Assembly: GCA_902463725.1 (NCBI GenBank)
Contig: CABQGK010000015.1
Span: forward strand, 1-52,717
DNA from: an uncultured Sutterella sp.
GTDB lineage: Bacteria; Pseudomonadota; Gammaproteobacteria; Burkholderiales; Burkholderiaceae_F
Reading direction: 5' to 3'
Length of the DNA stretch: 52,717 nucleotides
The notes beneath the pieces are model-generated. The model saw nothing but the letters and a program-made list of their open reading frames with translations, did no database searches and had not been told where the DNA came from. Made by a program: the position numbers and the translations under genes. How positions within the stretch are numbered: position 1 is the first letter of the stretch; each line of letters opens with the position of its first letter. Positions 7,695-15,668 of the stretch are shown here, in pieces.

Positions 7695-8228
7695 ATGAGT
7701 CGAATTGCTAAGATTCCCGTTCACGTGGTCAAGGGCGTCAGCTACACGCTTACCGCTGAAAACATCACCGTGAAGGGTCCGGTTGGTGAAGTCTCCATGC
7801 ACATCCTCCCGATGGTTGCCATCAAGGAAGAGGGTGATGCGCTGCACTTTGAGCAGCTCGTCGACAGCCGCGAGGCCAATGCCAACGTCGGTACGATGCG
7901 CGCTCTGGTCGCGGACATGGTCAAGGGTTGTTCTGTCGGCTTCGAAAAGAAGCTGCGTCTCGTTGGCGTGGGCTTCCGTGCCCAGGCTCAGGGCGATACG
8001 TTGAACCTCTCCCTCGGCTTCTCGCACCCCGTTTTGCACAAGATGCCTGCTGGTATCAAGTGCGAAACGCCGACCCAGACCGACATCATCATCAAGGGCG
8101 CTGACAAGCAGGTAGTCGGTCAGACTGCTGCGGTCATTCGTGCCTACCGCAAGCCTGAACCCTACAAGGGAAAGGGTGTGCGTTATGCCGATGAAGTCGT
8201 TGTGATCAAGGAAACGAAGAAGAAGTAA
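7695..8228 (+). CDS. rplF: 50S ribosomal protein L6
   Basis: uL6, 177 aa, two repeated alpha/beta domains near the factor-binding site of the large subunit. It starts MSRIAKIPVHV and ends in the motif KPEPYKGKGVRY followed by a lysine-rich tail. AAGGAG lies 8 bases before the ATG. Confidence 0.97.
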   Translation: MSRIAKIPVHVVKGVSYTLTAENITVKGPVGEVSMHILPMVAIKEEGDALHFEQLVDSREANANVGTMRALVADMVKGCSVGFEKKLRLVGVGFRAQAQGDTLNLSLGFSHPVLHKMPAGIKCETPTQTDIIIKGADKQVVGQTAAVIRAYRKPEPYKGKGVRYADEVVVIKETKKK

Positions 8229-8243
8229 TCGGGGCGAATAGAA

Positions 8244-8600
8244 ATGATCAACAAGAAACAAAGCCGCCTGCGCCGTGCTCGTGCTACGCGCGCTCGCATT
8301 CTGTTGCAGCAGGTCGATCGCCTGACGGTTCATCGCACCAATCTGCACATTTACGCCAGCATTATTTCGGCCGACAATGGCCGCACGCTGGTCTCGGCCT
8401 CCACGGTCGAACCCGAAGTTCGTGCCCAGCTCTCCAATGGCGGCAATATTGCTGCTGCCAAGATCGTTGGCGCGCGTTTGGCTGAAAAGGCGAAGGCCGC
8501 TGGGATTGAATCCTGCGCTTTCGACCGTTCCGGCTACCGTTACCACGGCCGTGTTGCCGCGCTGGCTGAAGCCGCGCGTGAAGCCGGTCTCAAGTTCTAA
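8244..8600 (+). CDS. rplR: 50S ribosomal protein L18
   Basis: uL18, 118 aa, which binds 5S rRNA together with L5 and L25. The basic N-terminus and the C-terminal segment FDRSGYRYHGRVAALAEAAR are family hallmarks. The gene sits between rplF and rpsE in the standard order. Confidence 0.97.
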   Translation: MINKKQSRLRRARATRARILLQQVDRLTVHRTNLHIYASIISADNGRTLVSASTVEPEVRAQLSNGGNIAAAKIVGARLAEKAKAAGIESCAFDRSGYRYHGRVAALAEAAREAGLKF

Positions 8601-8611
8601 GGCAGGGCGAA

Positions 8612-9133
8612 ATGGCTAAGGTTCAAGCAAAAAACCAGGCGGTCGACGAACAGAGCGACGGTCTGCGTGAAAAGATGATCGCGGTCAACCGCGTCACTAA
8701 GGTTGTCAAGGGCGGCCGCATTCTCGCGTTCGCCGCTTTGACGGTGGTCGGCGATGGCGATGGCCGCGTCGGCATGGGTACCGGCAAGTCTCGTGAAGTG
8801 CCGCAGTCCGTCTCGAAGGCGATGGATCGCGCTCGTCACTCGATGATCCGTGTTCCCCTCAAGAACGGGACGATCTACCACGCTGTTGAAGGCCGTCATG
8901 GCGCTTCTCGCGTGATCATGATGCCGGCCTCTGAAGGTACCGGTGTGATCGCTGGCGGTCCGATGCGTGCCGTGTGTGATGCTGTTGGCATCCGTAACGT
9001 TGTTGCTAAGGCTTATGGCAGCACGAACCCCTACAACTTGGTTCGTGCCACGCTCAATGCGCTCGGCAACCTGCACAGCCCGGCTGACATTGCTGCCAAG
9101 CGCGGCAAGTCCGTTGAAGAGCTGCTCGGCTAA
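8612..9133 (+). CDS. rpsE: 30S ribosomal protein S5
   Basis: uS5, 173 aa, at the mRNA entry site, with roles in decoding accuracy. The double-stranded RNA-binding part (KVVKGGRILAFAALTVVGDG) and the glycine-rich GTGVIAGGPMR segment are clear. Followed after 12 bases by rpmD. Confidence 0.97.
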   Translation: MAKVQAKNQAVDEQSDGLREKMIAVNRVTKVVKGGRILAFAALTVVGDGDGRVGMGTGKSREVPQSVSKAMDRARHSMIRVPLKNGTIYHAVEGRHGASRVIMMPASEGTGVIAGGPMRAVCDAVGIRNVVAKAYGSTNPYNLVRATLNALGNLHSPADIAAKRGKSVEELLG

Positions 9134-9145
9134 GGAGACCAAGAC

Positions 9146-9328
9146 ATGTCCGAAAAGAAGACCGTTAAGGTTACTCTGGTTAAGAGCCCGATCGGCACCA
9201 AGGCCGACCATCGTGCTACGCTGCGCGGCCTCGGCCTGCGCAAGCTCAACAGCGTTAGCGTGCTCGAGGATACGCCCGCCGTGCGTGGCATGATCAACAA
9301 GGTTGCGTACCTCGTGCGCGCCGAATGA
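9146..9328 (+). CDS. rpmD: 50S ribosomal protein L30
   Basis: uL30, 60 aa, a small large-subunit protein missing from some bacterial groups but kept in proteobacteria. The segment RATLRGLGLRKLNSVSVLED is diagnostic. AAGGAGACC precedes the ATG. Confidence 0.96.
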   Translation: MSEKKTVKVTLVKSPIGTKADHRATLRGLGLRKLNSVSVLEDTPAVRGMINKVAYLVRAE

Positions 9329-9345
9329 TCCGAGAGGTTTGAGAA

Positions 9346-9786
9346 ATGCGTTTAAATACGATTAAGCCTGCAGAAGGTTCCAAGCATGCCGCTCACCGCG
9401 TCGGTCGTGGTGTCGGTAGCGGCTGGGGAAAGACTGCTGGCCGTGGCCATAAAGGTCAGAAGTCCCGTGCCGGTGGTTTCCACAAGGTCGGGTTTGAAGG
9501 CGGCCAGATGCCGATGTATCGTCGTCTGCCGAAGCGTGGCTTTGCTTCGATGAGCCGTAAGTTCGTCGAAGTGGTCCGCTTGTCCGATTTGGAACGTCTG
9601 GGTCTTGACGAAATCGATTTGTGCGTTCTCAAGAGCGCCAACGTGATTTCGCCCCTGGCTCAGAACGCCCGCGTGATCCTTTCGGGTTCGTTGACCCGCA
9701 AGGTGACCGTGCGCGGTCTTGGTGTCACCAAGGGTGCCCGTGCTGCCATCGAGGCGGCTGGTGGCTCCGTGGTTGACAACGAATAA
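9346..9786 (+). CDS. rplO: 50S ribosomal protein L15
   Basis: uL15, 146 aa, a late 50S assembly protein. The glycine-rich N-terminal extension (RVGRGVGSGWGKTAGRGHKG, about residues 20-39), which threads through 23S rRNA, and the motif RRLPKRGF are clear. It is followed by secY, as in most bacteria. Confidence 0.96.
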   Translation: MRLNTIKPAEGSKHAAHRVGRGVGSGWGKTAGRGHKGQKSRAGGFHKVGFEGGQMPMYRRLPKRGFASMSRKFVEVVRLSDLERLGLDEIDLCVLKSANVISPLAQNARVILSGSLTRKVTVRGLGVTKGARAAIEAAGGSVVDNE

Positions 9787-9810
9787 GACTCAACCAAAGA
9801 GGACTCCGAC

Positions 9811-11139
9811 GTGGCGAATAGCCCCAGCTCTAAGCAACAGTCGGGCCTCAAGCAGTATGGCGACCTCACTGGTCGCCTGATCTTCTTAGCGCTCGCGTTA
9901 GTTGTCTACCGAATCGGTGCACACGTGCCCGTTCCCGGTATTGATCCCGACATGCTCAAGCAGCTCTTCAATGAGCAGCAGGGGGGCATTCTCGGGCTGT
10001 TCAACATGTTCTCCGGTGGCGCGCTTTCGCGCTTCTCGGTGTTTGCGCTCGGCATCATGCCCTACATCTCTGCATCGATTATTATGCAGATGCTGTCGTA
10101 CGTGTTGCCGTCGCTAGAAGCCCTGCGTAAGGAAGGCGAATCTGGTCGCCGCAAGATCACGCAGTACACGCGCTATGGCACGTTGCTGCTGGGTCTTTTC
10201 CAAGGTCTTGGCATCGCCGTGGCTCTGGAAACGCAACCCAACCTCGTTATCAATCCGGGCTTTATGTTCCATTTGACGACGACGGTTTCGTTGCTGACCG
10301 GTACGATGTTCCTGATGTGGCTTGGTGAGCAGATCACCGAGCGAGGTTTGGGCAATGGCATTTCGATGATCATTTTCTCCGGCATTGTTGCTGGGTTGCC
10401 TCGTGGCGCATCTGGGCTGTTCCAGCTCGTTAGCACAGGCGCTATCAGCCCGCTTGCCGCGATCTTCGTGATTGCTATCATTCTCGCCGTCACGGCTTTT
10501 GTTGTCTTCGTCGAGCGTGGTCAGCGCCGTATTACGGTCAACTACGCTAAGCGTCAGATGGGCAACAAGATCTATGGTGGCCAGAGCTCTTATCTGCCCT
10601 TGAAGATGAATATGTCGGGTGTGATTCCTCCGATTTTTGCATCTTCGCTGATCCTGTTCCCGGCAACGCTTGCCGGGTGGTTCACCAGCGGTGATTCGAC
10701 CCGTTGGATTCGAGATCTGGCAGCGGCTCTTTCGCCCGGTCAACCTCTGTACACACTGTTGTACGCAGTGCTGATCATTTTCTTCGCGTATTTCTATACG
10801 GCGTTGGTTTTCAACCCGAAGGAAACTGCGGAGAATCTTAAGAAGGGTGGTGCGTTCATCCCTGGTATTCGCCCGGGTGAACAGACGGCTCGTTATATCG
10901 ATCGGGTGCTGGTGCGCCTGACGCTTGGCGGTGCCGCTTATCTGGTATTCGTGTGCCTTGTGCCTGAGTTCCTGAACCTTCGCTTCAACGTGCCTTTCTA
11001 CTTCGGCGGCACTTCGCTGCTGATTGTGGTCGTTGTGACGATGGACTTCATGACACAGGTTCAGGCCTACATGATGTCGCACCAGTACAGTAGTTTGCTA
11101 CGGAAGACGAACTTCCGTGGCATCAGTCAGGGCAAGTAA
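9811..11139 (+). CDS. secY: Preprotein translocase channel SecY
   Basis: SecY, 442 aa, the pore of the Sec translocon in the inner membrane, partnered by SecE, SecG and SecA. Ten hydrophobic segments can be traced; the plug region and GIMPYISASIIMQ are conserved. The start is GTG at 9811 with AGAGG 8 bases upstream. It is the last spc gene here: infA, which I recall between secY and rpmJ in Burkholderia, is absent, and a terminator follows about 100 bases downstream. Confidence 0.96.
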   Translation: MANSPSSKQQSGLKQYGDLTGRLIFLALALVVYRIGAHVPVPGIDPDMLKQLFNEQQGGILGLFNMFSGGALSRFSVFALGIMPYISASIIMQMLSYVLPSLEALRKEGESGRRKITQYTRYGTLLLGLFQGLGIAVALETQPNLVINPGFMFHLTTTVSLLTGTMFLMWLGEQITERGLGNGISMIIFSGIVAGLPRGASGLFQLVSTGAISPLAAIFVIAIILAVTAFVVFVERGQRRITVNYAKRQMGNKIYGGQSSYLPLKMNMSGVIPPIFASSLILFPATLAGWFTSGDSTRWIRDLAAALSPGQPLYTLLYAVLIIFFAYFYTALVFNPKETAENLKKGGAFIPGIRPGEQTARYIDRVLVRLTLGGAAYLVFVCLVPEFLNLRFNVPFYFGGTSLLIVVVVTMDFMTQVQAYMMSHQYSSLLRKTNFRGISQGK

Positions 11140-11235
11140 TTGCGCTGACCCGCAACCCTGCAGCGTGCCGCTACCGTAGTGCAGAGCCCCTTTCGGGTCG
11201 CGCTGCTTTGGTAGAGACACTCGGTGCGGGACGAG

Positions 11236-11273
11236 GCAGAGAGTGCGCTTTGAGTACACTCTCTGCTTTTGTC
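11236..11273 (+). terminator. Terminator ending the spc operon
   Basis: GCAGAGAGTG (11236-11245) pairs perfectly over 10 bp with CACTCTCTGC (11257-11266), followed by TTTTGTC. It separates secY from the alpha operon. Confidence 0.85.
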
Positions 11274-11322
11274 TGATATGCAATTTTGTGAAAGGCTAAG
11301 TGCACTACGCTCGTCTTTTCAC

Positions 11323-11351
11323 TTGCATAGTTCGGTGAGCTGTAGTATGCT
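11323..11351 (+). promoter_or_regulatory. Candidate alpha operon promoter
   Basis: TTGCAT (11323-11328) and TATGCT (11346-11351) are 17 bases apart. With the terminator just upstream, this is the likely promoter for rpmJ-rpsM-rpsK; the expected leader is about 50 bases. Confidence 0.55.
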
Positions 11352-11407
11352 CGACGTTTCCTGCCGTTGTGCATAGTTATCCGTGCGTTTAGCACGTGGA
11401 GAATAGA

Positions 11408-11521
11408 ATGAAGGTTAACGCTTCGGTCAAAAAGATGTGCCGCAAGTGCAAGATCATCAAGCGTAATGGCGTTGTGCGCGTGATCTGCGAAGATCCGCGT
11501 CACAAGCAGCGCCAAGGCTAA
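11408..11521 (+). CDS. rpmJ: 50S ribosomal protein L36, zinc-binding form
   Basis: bL36, 37 aa, the smallest ribosomal protein. The translation MKVNASVKKMCRKCKIIKRN continues to a tail ending RHKQRQG. The zinc ligands are C11, C14, C27 and H32, so this is the zinc-containing form. The ATG follows GGAGAATAGA, and rpsM begins 12 bases after the stop. Confidence 0.95.
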   Translation: MKVNASVKKMCRKCKIIKRNGVVRVICEDPRHKQRQG

Positions 11522-11532
11522 AGAGGTACAAA

Positions 11533-11898
11533 ATGGCTCGTATCGCCGGTATTAATATTCCGCCGCAGCAGCATGCTGAGATCGGTCTGACTGCCATCTA
11601 TGGCATCGGCCGTTCCCGCGCTCGTGAAATCCTCACGAATTGCGGTATCGAATTTTCCAAGAAGGTCAAGGACCTTTCCGACGCTGAACTCGAACAGATC
11701 CGTGATCAGGTCAGCAAGTTCACGGTTGAAGGCGACCTGCGTCGTGAAATCCAGTTGTCGATCAAGCGTTTGATCGACCTCGGTACCTATCGTGGCATGC
11801 GCCACCGCAAGGGCTTGCCCTGCCGCGGTCAGCGCACTCGTACGAATGCTCGCACCCGTAAAGGCCCGCGTAAGGCTGGTGTGACGCTCAAGAAGTAA
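11533..11898 (+). CDS. rpsM: 30S ribosomal protein S13
   Basis: uS13, 121 aa, in the small-subunit head, forming inter-subunit bridges with L5 and L31. It starts MARIAGINIPPQQHAEIGL and ends in a basic tail with RGQRTRTNARTRKGPRK. In E. coli, S4 represses the alpha operon at this gene's leader. Confidence 0.97.
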   Translation: MARIAGINIPPQQHAEIGLTAIYGIGRSRAREILTNCGIEFSKKVKDLSDAELEQIRDQVSKFTVEGDLRREIQLSIKRLIDLGTYRGMRHRKGLPCRGQRTRTNARTRKGPRKAGVTLKK

Positions 11899-11911
11899 TT
11901 GAAGGACAAGT

Positions 11912-12319
11912 ATGGCTGGCAACAACAACAAGCAGGCTGCTGGGCAGCGTGCTCGTAAGAAGGTCAAGAAGGTCGTGACGGAAGGCATTGCCCACGTTCA
12001 CGCTTCCTTTAACAACACGATCATCACCATTACTGACCGTCAGGGTAACGCGATTGCTGCGTCCTCCTCTGGCGCTCAGGGTTTCAAGGGCTCCCGTAAG
12101 TCCACTCCGTTTGCTGCCCAGGTGGCTGCTGACGTCGCTGGTAAGGTTGCGCTTGAATATGGTCTTAAGAATGTCGAAGTGCGTATTTGGGGTCCTGGCC
12201 CTGGCCGCGAATCTTCTGTTCGTGCGCTCAACGCCCTTGGCATTCGTGTGACGTCCATTCAGGATGTGACGCCGATCCCGCACAATGGGGTTCGTCCTTC
12301 CAAGCGTCGTCGCGTCTAA
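11912..12319 (+). CDS. rpsK: 30S ribosomal protein S11
   Basis: uS11, 135 aa, on the platform near the mRNA exit site. The segments AHVHASFNNTIITITDRQGN and GPGPGRESSVRAL are unmistakable. A 101-base spacer follows before rpsD. Confidence 0.97.
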   Translation: MAGNNNKQAAGQRARKKVKKVVTEGIAHVHASFNNTIITITDRQGNAIAASSSGAQGFKGSRKSTPFAAQVAADVAGKVALEYGLKNVEVRIWGPGPGRESSVRALNALGIRVTSIQDVTPIPHNGVRPSKRRRV

Positions 12320-12354
12320 TAGTTAAACATTTTTTCTGTTGAATCCCGTGTCCC

Positions 12355-12399
12355 TCTGCAATCACTGAGGCAGATGGACTTAATGTAGGGAGTCCTACA
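12355..12399 (+). promoter_or_regulatory. Two small hairpins in the rpsD leader
   Basis: TCTGC/GCAGA (12355-12359, 12370-12374) and TGTAGG/CCTACA (12384-12389, 12394-12399, loop GAGT) lie in the 101-base rpsK-rpsD spacer. The second ends about 6 bases before the AGAGAGG ribosome-binding site. S4 is an RNA-binding autoregulator in E. coli, so a regulatory role is possible but not shown. Confidence 0.35.
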
Positions 12400-12420
12400 G
12401 GATAAGAGAGGCATTTTTAA

Positions 12421-13047
12421 ATGGCACGTTATCTCGGTCCTAAGCTCAAGCTCTCGCGTCGCGAAGGCATTGATCTTAATTTGAAGAGCGCCCGCCGTTC
12501 GTTTGAATCCAAAGTCAAGGACGTCGGTTCCAAGCCGGGCCAGCACGGTAAGATTTCCGGAGCCCGCATGTCCGACTTCGGCGCCCAGATGCGCGAAGCG
12601 CAGAAGGCCAAGCGTCTGTACGGTGTGCTCGAACGTCAGTTCCGCCGCTATTTCGCGGAAGCTGAACGTCGCTCCGGCAATACCGGTGACAATCTTTTCG
12701 GTCTTCTTGAAAGCCGACTCGACAATGTCGTGTATCGCATGGGTTTTGGCAGCACGCGCGCTGAAGCCCGTCAGCTCGTTTCCCACGGCGCCATTCTTGT
12801 TAACGGCAAGAAGGTGAACATCCCCTCCTACAGCGTTCGCGCTGGTGATGTGGTGAGCATCCGTGAAAAGGCCCAGAAGCAGGCCCGTATTGCTGAAGCC
12901 CTTGATTTGGCCCAGCAGAACGGCTTCCCTGCCTGGGTGGAAGTCGACACGAAGAAGTTCGAGGGCACGTTCAAGAACGTTCCCGCTCGTGATGAAGTGG
13001 CTTACGAAATCAACGAAGCCCTCATCATCGAACGCTACTCTCGTTAA
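12421..13047 (+). CDS. rpsD: 30S ribosomal protein S4
   Basis: uS4, 208 aa, a primary 16S rRNA binder that nucleates assembly and affects accuracy. The N-terminal zinc-finger cysteines seen in some bacteria are absent. The S4 domain covers about residues 98-160 (ESRLDNVVYRMGFGSTRAEA). It has its own leader and is followed by a terminator, so it may be expressed separately from both rpsK and rpoA. Confidence 0.97.
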   Translation: MARYLGPKLKLSRREGIDLNLKSARRSFESKVKDVGSKPGQHGKISGARMSDFGAQMREAQKAKRLYGVLERQFRRYFAEAERRSGNTGDNLFGLLESRLDNVVYRMGFGSTRAEARQLVSHGAILVNGKKVNIPSYSVRAGDVVSIREKAQKQARIAEALDLAQQNGFPAWVEVDTKKFEGTFKNVPARDEVAYEINEALIIERYSR

Positions 13048-13419
13048 TCGAAGTCAACCGTGGAGACAGTGTGTAGTGCGCCTGTCTCTACAGCCTTCGG
13101 CAGGAATTTGGAGGGCGCGGACAATCGCTTGTCCGCGCTTCTCTTTCATTTTTGACTCGCGCCCGATGTGGCTTCAGGCGATAATGCAGGAAAAGGAGCT
13201 TTTCCCAAAACTCTTTTTCCGGTCTTAGCGTCTGGTGTGTGGCAGAAGTGTTGCCCCACGCTTTTCGAAATGCCGATTCTTCGCTAGAGCCTTGGTGAGT
13301 TCTAGCGATTGTGTTCGTGCCTGTGTTGACAGGCTCGGCTACACAAGCCCCTTCACCGCATACTTCCCGTATTCCTCCGTCGGCTTAACGCGCCGGCGGG
13401 AATCATCAAGGATTTCATA
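13048..13419 (+). other. 372-base non-coding interval rpsD-rpoA
   Basis: Besides the terminator at 13115-13155 it holds a 7-bp hairpin, CGCTAGA/TCTAGCG (13282-13288, 13301-13307). TTGACT at 13152 and GATAAT at 13180 are 22 bases apart, too far for a normal promoter, and TTGACA at 13326 has no -10 partner. I see no convincing gene here and could not place the rpoA promoter. Confidence 0.5.
13115..13155 (+). terminator. Terminator between rpsD and rpoA
   Basis: GCGCGGACAA (13115-13124) and TTGTCCGCGC (13129-13138) form a perfect 10-bp stem with the tetraloop TCGC, followed by a T-rich stretch to 13153. A 7-bp hairpin, GAGACAG/CTGTCTC (13063-13069, 13082-13088), precedes it. Confidence 0.75.
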
Positions 13420-14415
13420 ATGGCAAATACTGCTCTTCTCAAGCCCACCTCTATTGAGGTCGAGATTGCGGAAAACAACCCCAATCGTGCCGTCATTACG
13501 CTCGAACCGTTTGAGCGTGGCTACGGTCATACCCTTGGCAACGCGCTGCGTCGCATTCTGCTCTCCTCCATGATTGGCTATGCGCCGACGGAAGCCCAGA
13601 TTGCAGGCGTTGTGCACGAATATTCCCAGATTGACGGCGTGCTCGAAGACGTCGTCGACATTCTGCTCAACCTCAAGGGCGTGGTGTTCAAGCTCGAAGG
13701 TCGTGACGAAGTGACCGTCTCCCTGCAGAAGGAAGGCGAAGGGGTTGTGACGGCTGCGGATTTCGATCTTCCGCACGACGTGACGGTGATCAACCCCGAT
13801 CACGTGATTGCACACCTCTCGGGCGGCCGTCTTGAAATGACCGTTAAGGTTGAGAAGGGCCGCGGCTACCAGCCTGGCGATGTGCGTGCTTTCCGCGACG
13901 ACTACAGCAAGACGCAGATTGGCCGCATCATCATGGATGCTTCCTTTAGCCCGATCCTTCGTGTGGCTTATCAGGTGCAGGCTGCTCGTGTTGCGCAGCG
14001 CACTGACCTCGACAAGCTCGAGATGATTATCGAAACGAACGGGGCGATTGGCCCTGAAGAAGCGATGCGCGAATCGGTTCGTATTCTGCAGGATCAGTTG
14101 GCCGTCTTTGGCTCTATCCATCAGGAAGGGGTTGAAGAAGTGGTTGAGGAAGAGGACGAAGCCACCCCGCCGCCGCTTGATCCGATCCTTTTGCGCCCGG
14201 TTGATGATCTTGAACTCACCGTTCGTTCCGCCAACTGCCTCAAGGCCGAAAACATTTACTACATCGGCGATTTGATTCAGCGCACTGAAAACGAACTGCT
14301 CAAGACGCCGAATCTCGGTCGTAAGTCGCTCAATGAGATCAAGGAAGTGCTCGCTGCACATGGTCTCACCCTTGGTAGCCGCCTCGAAAACTGGCCGCCT
14401 GCCCAGGATCACTAA
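13420..14415 (+). CDS. rpoA: RNA polymerase alpha subunit
   Basis: Alpha subunit, 331 aa, the dimer that nucleates RNA polymerase. The N-terminal assembly domain includes EPFERGYGHTLGNALRRILLSS (shown here only as its first part, near residues 28-49); an acidic linker around residues 240-250 leads to the C-terminal domain with NCLKAENIYYIGDL and NLGRKSLNEIKE, which contacts UP elements and activators. AAGGAT lies 6 bases before the start. Terminator-like hairpins flank it on both sides. Confidence 0.97.
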   Translation: MANTALLKPTSIEVEIAENNPNRAVITLEPFERGYGHTLGNALRRILLSSMIGYAPTEAQIAGVVHEYSQIDGVLEDVVDILLNLKGVVFKLEGRDEVTVSLQKEGEGVVTAADFDLPHDVTVINPDHVIAHLSGGRLEMTVKVEKGRGYQPGDVRAFRDDYSKTQIGRIIMDASFSPILRVAYQVQAARVAQRTDLDKLEMIIETNGAIGPEEAMRESVRILQDQLAVFGSIHQEGVEEVVEEEDEATPPPLDPILLRPVDDLELTVRSANCLKAENIYYIGDLIQRTENELLKTPNLGRKSLNEIKEVLAAHGLTLGSRLENWPPAQDH

Positions 14416-14469
14416 TCGACGAGCAGCATCGAGCGCTTAAGCCGCTTTGATGCAAGACAAAATGTGAAG

Positions 14470-14496
14470 CCCGCGCAAAAAGCGCGGGTTTCTCTT
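14470..14496 (+). terminator. Terminator after rpoA
   Basis: CCCGCGC (14470-14476), loop AAAAA, GCGCGGG (14482-14488), then TTTCTCTT. It separates rpoA from rplQ, which are adjacent and co-transcribed in E. coli. Confidence 0.75.
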
Positions 14497-14528
14497 GCAA
14501 AGCTCAGCACAATCGGCTAGGATTGTGC
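14495..14528 (+). promoter_or_regulatory. Candidate rplQ promoter with overlapping inverted repeat
   Basis: TTGCAA (14495-14500) and TAGGAT (14518-14523) are 17 bases apart. A perfect 8-bp inverted repeat, GCACAATC-GGCTAG-GATTGTGC (14507-14528), covers the spacer and the -10 box. It could be a protein-binding operator, or a second terminator stem since CTTTCTCTT follows. Further down, CCTCG/CGAGG (14587-14591, 14598-14602) followed by TGTTTTT lies in the presumed leader. Confidence 0.5.
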
Positions 14529-14635
14529 CTTTCTCTTCACCCGTCCGCTCACGTGATTGAGATAGAAGAAATGGGGGAGAGAGTTGCCTCGGCTTTTCGA
14601 GGTGTTTTTCATAGACTTTTTTAGGAAAAAATATC

Positions 14636-15025
14636 ATGCGTCATCGTCATGGTCTCCGTAAGCTCAATCGTACGAGCGCTCACCGTCTTGCTATGCTGCG
14701 CAACATGATGGTTTCCCTGCTGAAGCACGAAGCCATCAAGACCACGCTGCCTAAGGCCAAGGAACTTCGTCGCGTTGTCGAACCGATGATCACCCTTGCC
14801 AAGGAACCCACGCTTGCTAACAAGCGTCTTGCCTTCAACCGCCTGCGTGATCGTGAAGTGGTTCTCAAGCTCTTCAACGAACTCGGACCGCGTTTTGCCA
14901 ACCGCAATGGTGGCTATACCCGTATTCTCAAGATGGGCTTCCGCGTGGGCGACAATGCCCCGATGGCCTACATGGAACTGACGGAAAAGGCTGTTGCTGT
15001 TGAAGAAGTGACCGAAGAAGCCTAA
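14636..15025 (+). CDS. rplQ: 50S ribosomal protein L17
   Basis: bL17, 129 aa, near the tunnel exit of the large subunit. It starts MRHRHGLRKLNRTSAHRLAM and contains NGGYTRILKMGFRVGDNAPMA-like C-terminal residues. It closes the ribosomal cluster; a double terminator follows. Confidence 0.97.
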   Translation: MRHRHGLRKLNRTSAHRLAMLRNMMVSLLKHEAIKTTLPKAKELRRVVEPMITLAKEPTLANKRLAFNRLRDREVVLKLFNELGPRFANRNGGYTRILKMGFRVGDNAPMAYMELTEKAVAVEEVTEEA

Positions 15026-15044
15026 GCTTCTCTGCACTTTTGTT

Positions 15045-15092
15045 AACGCCTTAGCGTTTTGGGCCCGTTGTGCGTTTGCCAACGGGCTTTTT
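15045..15092 (+). terminator. Double terminator after rplQ
   Basis: AACGC/GCGTT (15045-15049, 15054-15058) with TTTT is followed by GCCCGTTG (15063-15070) pairing with CAACGGGC (15080-15087), then TTTTT. Confidence 0.85.
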
Positions 15093-15115
15093 GCTGGGAA
15101 ATGGTTTTCTAGCGT

Positions 15116-15145
15116 TTGAGAAGTTGGCGCTTTCTTGGTTATGCT
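15116..15145 (+). promoter_or_regulatory. Candidate hslR promoter
   Basis: TTGAGA (15116-15121) and TATGCT (15140-15145) are 18 bases apart, 30 bases before the hslR start and directly after the rplQ terminator. Confidence 0.45.
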
Positions 15146-15177
15146 TTGAGGTAACACGCTTCTGAGAGGACGATCTG

Positions 15178-15579
15178 ATGAGTGATAGTTTGGAGAGCAT
15201 TCGCATTGATAAGTGGCTTTGGGCAGCGCGGTTTTTTAAGACTCGTGCCATTGCGCAGGAGCAAATTGAGCTCGGTCGAGTCCTACTCGGGGGTGCTCGT
15301 CTTAAAGCTTCTCGTGAGGTGAAGGTAGGGGATCGACTCGAGATTACGCGTGGCCCCGAGGTTTTCACGGTCTATGTGCAAGCGCTCTCAAACCGGCGAG
15401 GCCCAGCCTCCGAAGCGCAAAAGCTCTATCGCGAAACGCCCGAGAGCCGACAGGCGCGTGAGACAGCTGCCGAGATGCGCAAGATGGCTCTCGAGCCCGC
15501 CGTGACGATTGATCATGGGCGTCCCACTAAGCGCGATGCCCGTCGGCTGAGAGACTGGAAACAGCAAGGTTGGTCATAA
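15178..15579 (+). CDS. hslR: Hsp15-like S4-domain RNA-binding protein
   Basis: 133 aa with an N-terminal S4 RNA-binding domain (about residues 8-68: IRIDKWLWAARFFKTRAIAQ, GRVLLGGARLKASREVKVGD). E. coli Hsp15 binds stalled 50S subunits carrying nascent chains after heat shock and helps recycle them. The basic C-terminal tail (PTKRDARRLRDWK) also matches the family. The gene stands alone between the rplQ terminator and convergent hemB. GAGAGGA precedes the ATG. Confidence 0.9.
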   Translation: MSDSLESIRIDKWLWAARFFKTRAIAQEQIELGRVLLGGARLKASREVKVGDRLEITRGPEVFTVYVQALSNRRGPASEAQKLYRETPESRQARETAAEMRKMALEPAVTIDHGRPTKRDARRLRDWKQQGWS

Positions 15580-15584
15580 GTGGC

Positions 15585-15624
15585 CAAAAGAAAGCGGGCT
15601 CCCCTGTCCATTGGGGAAGCCCGC
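15585..15624 (-). terminator. hemB terminator
   Basis: GCGGGCT-CCCC (15594-15604) pairs with GGGG-A-AGCCCGC (15613-15624) with a one-base bulge. On the minus strand it is followed by TTTCTTTT. Confidence 0.7.
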
Positions 15625-15634
15625 ACTCATCATG

Positions 15635-15668
15635 AAGCCCCGCAGATGTGCGGAGCTTTGGGTTTTAG
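15635..15668 (+). terminator. hslR terminator
   Basis: AAGC-CCGCA (15635-15644) pairs with TGCGG-GCTT (15649-15658) with one mismatch and loop GATG, followed by TGGGTTTT. It runs into the end of convergent hemB. Confidence 0.5.

Noticed and set aside
11140..11407. infA sought between secY and rpmJ
   Set aside because: No frame there encodes an S1-like domain; the spacer holds a terminator and promoter. infA is simply not at this locus.
13339..14412. 357-codon minus-strand frame opposite rpoA
   Set aside because: Exact antisense of rpoA in the favoured shadow frame; rpoA itself is certain.
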